Source: Eonycteris spelaea (lineage: Eukaryota > Chordata > Mammalia > Chiroptera > Pteropodidae). Taken from it: a DNA stretch of 64,000 bases. A program made the position numbers and the translations under genes. Positions 57,670-64,000 of this stretch are shown here, piece by piece. Below the pieces are notes generated by a model. The model saw only the letters and a list, made by a program, of their open reading frames with translations. It had not been told where the DNA came from and did no database searches. Position 1 is the stretch's first letter. Each line of letters begins with the position of its first letter. Location of the stretch: positions 558,001 to 622,000 of the forward strand of contig PUFA01000162.1 of the NCBI GenBank assembly GCA_003508835.1, in the 5' to 3' direction.

Positions 57670-58559
57670 TCCCTCTTCTGTTTTCCCCTATTTCTTTCCT
57701 TTACAGCTTTCTCTCACGCTCTCTTGAGCTCACTTGATTATGCTTTTTTCATCCCAACTACTCCATCAAAGTTGTTGTTATGAAGTTCCCTTATTACTTT
57801 CAGGCTGCAAAATCTAGCATCGGTTCTGACTTGATTTCACATGAGTTATCAATAGCCTCTTCCACAGCTGGCCACATTCTTGCCTTAAAACCCTTTCTCT
57901 TCTTGACTTCCAAAATACCAGATACTCCTGGCTTCCCTTATACCATTGTCATCATTATTTCACAGTTTCTTTTCCTGTTTCTTCATCTTCTACACTAAGA
58001 GTAGCCCAGGGCTTAGTTCTTAGATTCCTATCTTTTGTATAAATTCTTCCTTTGTGTTCTGTCTTATATACTGATGACTCCCATTTTGTATTTTAAGTCT
58101 AGTATTATCCCTGAACTTCAAATTTGTATTATAATTGATGGCTTTACCCCTCCCCTTGAATCTCCAATAGGCACCTAACACTTAGTGGGTCCAAAACTGA
58201 GCTCCTGCTACCCCGATCACATCAGCTCTTCTCATTTTTCTCTGTCTTGGTTAATGGCATCTCCATTACTCCAGGTGCTCAGGCCACAAATCTTGGCATC
58301 AACCTCAACTCTTCTCTTTCTCTTACAGCCCATATCCAATATGCAAGCAAACCCTGTTGGTTTCACCTCCAAAATATATCTAAAAAATACATCTATCTCC
58401 TAGCTACCCCCATCCCCTCATCTAGGTCACTATCATCTACAGAGTGTTTTAACTGGTTTCTCTGCTCCAGTCCTTGTTTCCCTTCAGCAACTAGAGGGAT
58501 CCTGTTAATGTGATCAGGTAACTTTTGAACCTATATGGCCATGAGGTCAAATTATGTAA

Positions 58560-58593
<34 letters not shown>

Positions 58594-59060
58594 CCGCGCT
58601 CTCTTTCGTTCCCTCTATTCTAACCTCCCTCCCTCCTTTTCTCTCTATCTGATCTGATTCACCTACACAACGAATAACCTCACTGCTGTTCTTTGAACAT
58701 GGTATGTGTTTTCCAGCCTCAGATCCTTTGCACTTGCCATTCTGTCTTTCTGGAACATCAGTCTTCTAGGTATGCAAAGGCTCATTCTCTGACTTCCTGC
58801 GTGTCTCTAGAAAGTGGTTGGTGCTGTTTCCTATTTAAAATTGCTGTGTACCCCTCTGATGCTCCTTAATATCCTTCCCCAATTTACCTTTCTCTCCATT
58901 GCATCACCACTATCTAACAGACTTTATATTTTATTTTTTAATATTCGTTATTTTCTCTGCCTATGTAGTAGTAGGAAAACAAAGATTTTAACCTATTTCA
59001 TTTATTGCTGCATTCTTAGGACATCTTCTAGGTGCTCCATTAATATGGTTGAATGAATGG
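57670..59060 (+). mobile_element. L2 (LINE2), long copy with ORF2 C-terminal part and 3' UTR
   Basis: About 1.4 kb. Ordered L2 text: gcccagggcttagttcttag, actgatgactcccattttgt, ggcacctaacacttagtggg tccaaaactgagctcctg, gctcaggccacaaatcttgg, tttcacctccaaaatatatc, gatcctttgcacttgccatt ctg and a tail ggttgaatgaatgg. The ORFs at 57.8-58.5 kb are decayed pieces of its ORF2. Confidence 0.92.
58561..58635 (+). repeat. (CT)n tract within the L2
   Basis: Nearly pure TC dinucleotides interrupted by ttctctc and a cgcgct block. Confidence 0.93.
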
Positions 59061-59109
59061 AAAAAATTCAGTTCAAAGGCCACGTAGTACATTTCAGAAC
59101 ATGCGCTTG

Positions 59110-60130
59110 GGAGTCAGATTGCCTGGGCTGGTACCCGATGATTAGTGATGTTGAATACCTTTTCCTGTACCTGTTTCATTGGCCATTTTTATATCCTCTT
59201 TTGTGAAAAATCTGTTTAAGTCTTTTGCTCAATTTTTCTTGGGTTATTTTAAGAGTTTTCCCATATTCCAACTAAACATTTGGTCAGATATATTTGTTGT
59301 AAATATTTGTCTCACTTGGTGGCTTATCTGTCACTGACTTCAGTGTCATTTGATGCACAAATTTTGATTTTCATGGCATTCAGTCTATCAAAATTTTCTT
59401 TACAGTTGCCCTTACTGTGTCTCATCTATCTTTGTCAAAGGTTGCAGAGAATTTTTCCTCTGTTTTCTTTTAGAAGTTTTAGAGTTTTGGGTTTCAAATT
59501 TAAGTCTATGATTCATTTCAAATTAAATTTTTATGTGATGTAATGTAGAGGCAAAAGTCCTTTTTTTTTTTTTTTTTGTAACAACATCCACTTTTGAGAA
59601 TACAATCTTTTACTCCACTGAAGATCAATTGACTACATAGGTATTTCTGGACTGTTTCTGGACTCTGTATTGTTTCATGAATCCAGGTATCTTTTTATAC
59701 CAATACCCATTGTCTTAATTAATGTTGCTTTGTGACTTAAATCTTGCAATTAGGTAGTACAAGTTTTCCAAACTTTTTCAAAATTGTTTTGGCAATTCTA
59801 GATTAATGGTAATTCTATTTAAATTTCAGAATCAATATAAAAATTTCTAGAAAAAAAAAAACCGCCTGGAGGGAATTTGACTGAAATTTCTTCAAATATA
59901 TAGGTAAATTTGGGAACAGGGATATCTTAATGAATTATATTCTAACATGAACGTATTTATCTGTATTGCTATTATAACTGTCCATATTATTGTAAATATT
60001 TTAAATTTCATGTTGCAATTATTTCATGTTAGTATGCAAACACACAACTTATTCTTATATATTGATTTATCCTGAAACATTGCAAAATTTTAGCATTTTT
60101 TTTTCTAGCATCTTGGATGATTTGATCTCC
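59110..60130 (-). mobile_element. Old L1 ORF2/3' region, antisense
   Basis: gtgatgttgaataccttttc ctg, ggccatttttatatcctctt, agaagttttagagttttggg tttcaaatttaagtctatg, tggcaattctagattaatgg and aatttctagaaaaaaaa match reversed L1 ORF2, more diverged than the copy at 12.6 kb. Confidence 0.82.
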
Positions 60131-60134
60131 CTAA

Positions 60135-61140
60135 AGAGAGGATTTACTTTTGCTTCTGACTGATAGCCAAGGTATTAGTAGTCCCAAATCATCCTAGTAC
60201 ATTAGGAATTCATGTGATTCAAAGCTGGGCTACAGTCTCTGAAAGAAGGATCAACTTCCGGTTTGACTTCATCCTTAGGGGACAGTATTTATAAGTTCCA
60301 CTCAAAAGCCTGAGATTCAAGCTTAGCCAGAAAAACTTCCCGTTGGTAGGCTGAATTACAATTTTTATTCTCCACAGTTTTTTTTAGGCCCATCTGCCAT
60401 ACTTTGTTGAATATGCCTACACTCTTCTGGTGTGTAGGAGGCTCTTAGATCTTTCATGCACTAAGCTGCAGTGCACATTTTGTAAAGCTACCCTCAGATC
60501 CATTTATCTAGAAATATATCTCAACCATTGCTATTTTAAACACACACTAGGCTGAAAAGGCAACTGTAGTCTCCCTAGGCTATTCCACCCTGGGAAATGA
60601 GGCACAACCTCTCAATGGTTTCTATGATCTTACTACCTCTGGGACTTGGCCTGAAGTGGGGCAGAGGGCAGAAACACTCATTACACTGCATTCAGGCTCT
60701 CTTATTCTTTTTCTCCCACAAACCCTTGCATAGCTTAGAAAGTGTTTTTACTCTTCATTCATGGAACAAAATAAGCTTTCATATTAATAAGTATTCTTCT
60801 ATACTCTTTAACATAAAGTTATATATGCTCATATTTCTTGAAAAAAACCCCACCTTTCTTAAAAAGCTATCTTCTGCGATTAAAAATGTTTATAATTATT
60901 GTTTTTCTTTTGATTATTTACATTTTATTTAGAAACTCAACAGACTTTTTCAGCTGAGTTATAACCCATTTCTCCTGATATAATGTCACTGATTTAATGA
61001 ATGGAAGGCCTAGGAGCAATGAAAAAAATATGAGAAAAAATTCCAGATTTTATTTAAATAAGTGGAAAAACATACACAGTAAGAAAAAGTAATTGGTTTT
61101 TAATAGAAATTATATAGATCTTTTAAGATAGAGTACCATG
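60135..61140. other. Region downstream of LIPJ, no feature recognised
   Basis: Contains a 111-codon plus-strand ORF (60597-60932) with no recognised domain and low-complexity hydrophobic composition, not called a gene. Confidence 0.5.
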
Positions 61141-61429
61141 ATTTTTATGTATTTCTTTGGATAATATCAATGATTTCCTGGTAAACTTGTTGATATACAT
61201 CTAATCCAAACAAAAAGTCTATATGATTATAGTAAGAAATAGTTTTCTGTAAATAAGGTTTGTGATTTCAGAAAGTAAAATTCCAGTATCGTCAGGATCA
61301 GCCATCAAGTCTTTTTCACCATTCCAAGTTGCAGTTGACACATTCATGTTTGTCACATTGTACAATGGAGCAGTTGTCTAAATACAAATGAATAAAAATA
61401 AGAGTTTTCACAGGGAATGGTACCTGGAA

Positions 61430-61460
61430 AGCGTTTTTTTTTGTTTTGTTTTGTTTTGTT
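61430..61460 (+). repeat. (GTTTT)n short tandem repeat
   Basis: T-run then four GTTTT-type units in the last LIPJ intron, just after the acceptor of the last exon. Confidence 0.9.
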
Positions 61461-62335
61461 TTTACTAATTCTTTAAATAATAAATTAAAATACTGTTTTT
61501 AAAATAAGCTGAACCTGAAATCATTATTACTATAGAAGCAATGTTTATAAAATATAGTTACTATAATTTTTACTTAGAAGTAAATCAAATCTAGATAGTT
61601 TGTTCTATTTCAGAATGTTCAAACATTCCACAGAGGTAATTTCAGTTTTATGTGTAAAGTATGAAAGCATTTTAATCAAAAATTTCTGTGGTTGTATAAC
61701 CTCATTATGTTTATCAATAAATTATAAATATTGGCAGTCAAAGTCAATTCTGATTTTATAGAATTTGATCTTTATATTTTACTTCATAGTTTACATGGGC
61801 AGCCACATCAGGCATGGAGTTTAGCTAAGGCTGAAAGTATGGTGGAAAAGCATGAACTCTGAAGCACACTGACTTGGGTTTTAATAATTCAAGACTTTTA
61901 TTATTATATTCTTACTATTCTTATCAACTTCTCATTAACCCCTACGTTTTCCCTAGTTATTATGTGTTTATCTTCTCAAATAAAATACTTTAAGGGTCAA
62001 ATAGTTAAATTTCTTATTACCCAAGCAAAGAACTATGCATATTATAAGCATGATATTTTTCCTTTTGAGGGGTGATTAATTATTCTAGTGCCTGTCAACT
62101 TTTCTAGGCTGTTCCAAGATATTTGTTAAAATACATAAAAAATAAAATATATAGGGAACATGGAAAAGCCATTTTGGTTGGATGTGACAATATGGATCCA
62201 AAGTAACATGATTTTCATCTATTGGTCTTCTTCCTGTGTTATTGTACTCTTCGGCTTTACAGACGATCCTTTATCTATAGCAAGACCTTCTGCACTGATC
62301 AGGGAGATAGTTTTAGTTTATACATAATTATGTAC

Positions 62336-62407
62336 CTGATTATAATGAATCAAGTTCTGAGCAGGACTGCCCCAGTCAAAAGCTTTCATGTAGCTAGAAT
62401 TGAAAAG
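62336..62407 (-). CDS. LIPJ: LIPJ penultimate coding exon (72 nt, open)
   Basis: 24 codons in phase 0 between a ttctttcag acceptor and a gtacat donor. Length and phase equal LIPK coding exon 8. The next upstream exon is not visible between 62.4 and 64 kb. Confidence 0.85.
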
Positions 62408-62409
62408 CT

Positions 62410-63080
62410 GAAAGAAAAATTAATAAGTAAGACTATACTCCTTTTATTCATTACAGTGGCAGTTGATACAAGTTAAGTGTGCATTGTACATATGGCCCCT
62501 TTGTACTGGGTATGTTGGTATTTGTGTAGGTGGACTTCCTTGCTCCTCCCTTCCTTTGCATAGAGTTAGAAATGGAAGAGGGAGTAGGGGGCAGGAAAAT
62601 CTATAGAATCTAATTCTACCTTCTTCACATAAGTGAACATCTCCCCAAGGCCTTTTACCTTATTAAAGGGGGCCTGTGTGTTTGGGGTAACACCAGGCTT
62701 CCCAGAAAACCTCAGCTTTATCTATAGAGGTCACAAGAGAGTGTCTATAACTAAGTGTGCTGGGATTAACGTAACACTTCTCTAAATACCTTTGCTTCAC
62801 CAACAGGGCTCAAGAGCATGTTCTATCTCTTGCTTCACTCTTTAACACTCACAACCTCACTACCACTATCTGTTTTTAGCCTATTAAATCTAATTTAATT
62901 ATGTCCATTTTTTTCCCCCCTTTCATTACAAGAAAGTTCAGACTCTCAGGTTACCCATCTTCTCTGGTACTCTAAACCCTGCAAGTCTCCATACATCCCC
63001 ATATTTCATCTTCTCCCAACTCTATCTAACTCCTAAAATTCTCTCCGCCATGTGGAATCCCATTATTAGCCTGTATCTTA
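62410..63080. other. LIPJ intron, no feature recognised
   Basis: No lipase exon or named repeat seen; the next upstream LIPJ exon must be further right. Confidence 0.5.
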
Positions 63081-63084
63081 AAAA

Positions 63085-63563
63085 ATTTTTTTTCTAAGTT
63101 TCACTTATAGTTGACATTTAACATTATACTAGTTTCAGGTATATAGTACATTGGTTAGACATTTATATAACTTATGAAGTGATTCCCTGTTAAGTCTTAC
63201 ACCCACCTAATATCATATATAGTTATTATGATATTATTGACTACATTCCCTAAGCTGCACTTTACATTCCTGTGACTATTTTGTAACTGCCTATTTGTAC
63301 TTCTTGATCCCTTCACCTTTTTCATTCAGCCCACCAACACCTCTCCCATGCAGCAGCCATCAGTTTATTCTTTGTATCTATGAGTTTGTTTCTGTCTTAT
63401 TTATTTCATTTTTTAGATTACACGTATAAATGAAATCATATGGTATTTGTCTTTTTCTATCTGACTTATTTCACTTATCATAATACCCTCTAAGTCCAAA
63501 CATGTTGTCACAAGTGGTAAGATTTCATTCTTTTTTATAACTGAATATTCCATTGCACGCGTG

Positions 63564-63604
<41 letters not shown>

Positions 63605-64000
63605 CCTACATCTTCTTTATCCATTCTTTTTTTGAATGGACCATTTAATCCATTTACATTTAAAGTAATTATTGATATGTATATAGTTATTGTCATTTTA
63701 TTAATTATTTTCCGATTGTGTTTATAGTTCTTTGTTCCTTACTCGCTTTTTCTCTTATATGTTGACGGCTTTTGGTAGCATTGTATTTGGATTCCTTTCT
63801 CTTTATTTCTTATACCTCTCTTGTAGATTTTTGGTTTGTGGTTACCATGTGCTTCATATAAACCACGCTATGTTTATAGCAGTCTATTTTAATTTGATGG
63901 TCACTTAAGTTTGAACACATTCTAAAATCATTACTTTTAACCATCTATGTTTATGTTTTTGTCATTATTTTTTACTTTGTGTGCATACCCTTTAATTTAC
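63085..64000 (-). mobile_element. L1 3' end, antisense, bat-like subfamily, runs off the window
   Basis: gttgacatttaacattatac tagtttcaggta, attattgactacattcccta, gactattttgtaactgccta tttgtacttcttgatccc and atggtatttgtctttttcta tctgacttatttcactta are the reverse of the element at 43.2-43.7 kb. It is interrupted by a CA microsatellite. Confidence 0.9.
63555..63604 (+). repeat. (CA)n microsatellite
   Basis: About 18 CA units after gcacgcgtgcacg, within the antisense L1. Confidence 0.97.

Larger units (their letters stand above)
61145..62407 (-). pseudogene. LIPJ: LIPJ 3' end, last two coding exons; final exon frameshifted
   Basis: LIPJ is a poorly characterised member of the acid lipase family. 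The penultimate exon (62336-62407, 72 nt, intact splice sites) reads LFNSSYMKAFDWGSPAQNLI then HYNQ, matching remembered human LIPJ. The last exon begins at 61377 (acceptor tgtatttag) with TTAPLYNVTNMNV and keeps the acid residue region WNGEKDLMADP. It is 233 nt from acceptor to the ancestral stop at 61145-61147, where 234 is expected. One A is missing after the LIYR codons. The frame then runs to an early TAG at 61219-61221, before the catalytic His (YNHID) could be read. The 5' exons lie beyond the window. It may be a pseudogene, or may encode a truncated non-catalytic protein. Confidence 0.83.

Noticed and set aside
57780..58513. ORFs of 72-88 codons on the plus strand
   Set aside because: Fragments of decayed L2 ORF2.
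60597..60932. 111-codon plus-strand ORF, longest in the window
   Set aside because: No recognised domain, mixed low-complexity composition and no splice or promoter context. A chance ORF is likelier.
1..64000. Prokaryotic systems (operons, CRISPR arrays, phage or plasmid modules)
   Set aside because: The sequence is plainly mammalian: interrupted genes, L1, L2, MIR and MLT1 throughout. The regular repeats are microsatellites.

Overview
This window is mammalian nuclear DNA: AT-rich, dense with old interspersed repeats, and carrying spliced genes with GT-AG introns. All recognisable genes belong to the acid (gastric-type) lipase cluster and lie on the minus strand. Read down the minus strand the order is LIPJ, LIPF, LIPK, the same order as the human chromosome 10 cluster LIPJ-LIPF-LIPK-LIPN-LIPM. 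The L1 3' ends at 43.18-43.69 kb and 63.09-64.0 kb resemble the L1 tails I associate with bats, and I see no Alu, rodent B1/B2, carnivore or ruminant SINE. I therefore suggest a laurasiatherian mammal, possibly a bat. That is recall, not a database result.

Layout. 1-2.9 kb: nested L1-type elements and an LTR-like repeat. 2.98-25.13 kb: LIPK, nine coding exons, complete and open (396 codons plus stop), with the catalytic triad, disulfide pair and four glycosylation sequons conserved. Its introns hold MIR, L2, MLT1, MER5A and a 2.4-kb antisense L1. 25.2-36.4 kb: 5' flank or first intron of LIPK, with an L1 at 30.8-32.4 kb and a candidate non-coding first exon ending at 36.41 kb. 36.8-38.2 kb: a hAT-like DNA transposon copy and a probable minus-strand solo LTR. 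39.7-52.2 kb: L1 pieces, an RPS3A processed pseudogene (49.8-50.7 kb), a MER20-like copy and unassigned DNA. 52.9-55.5 kb: three decayed exons of a LIPF (gastric lipase) gene, two of them with frameshifts. 57.7-59.1 kb: a long L2. 61.1-62.4 kb: the last two coding exons of LIPJ, the final one with a one-base deletion that removes the catalytic histidine. 63.1-64 kb: an antisense L1.

The main biological picture is uneven survival of a tandem paralogue array. The epidermal-type lipase LIPK is intact, while the remnant at the LIPF position and the LIPJ 3' end both look broken. No plus-strand protein-coding gene, tRNA, rRNA or prokaryote-type system (operon, CRISPR) was seen. The open reading frames in the spaces between exons are explained by repeats, processed copies or low-complexity sequence.
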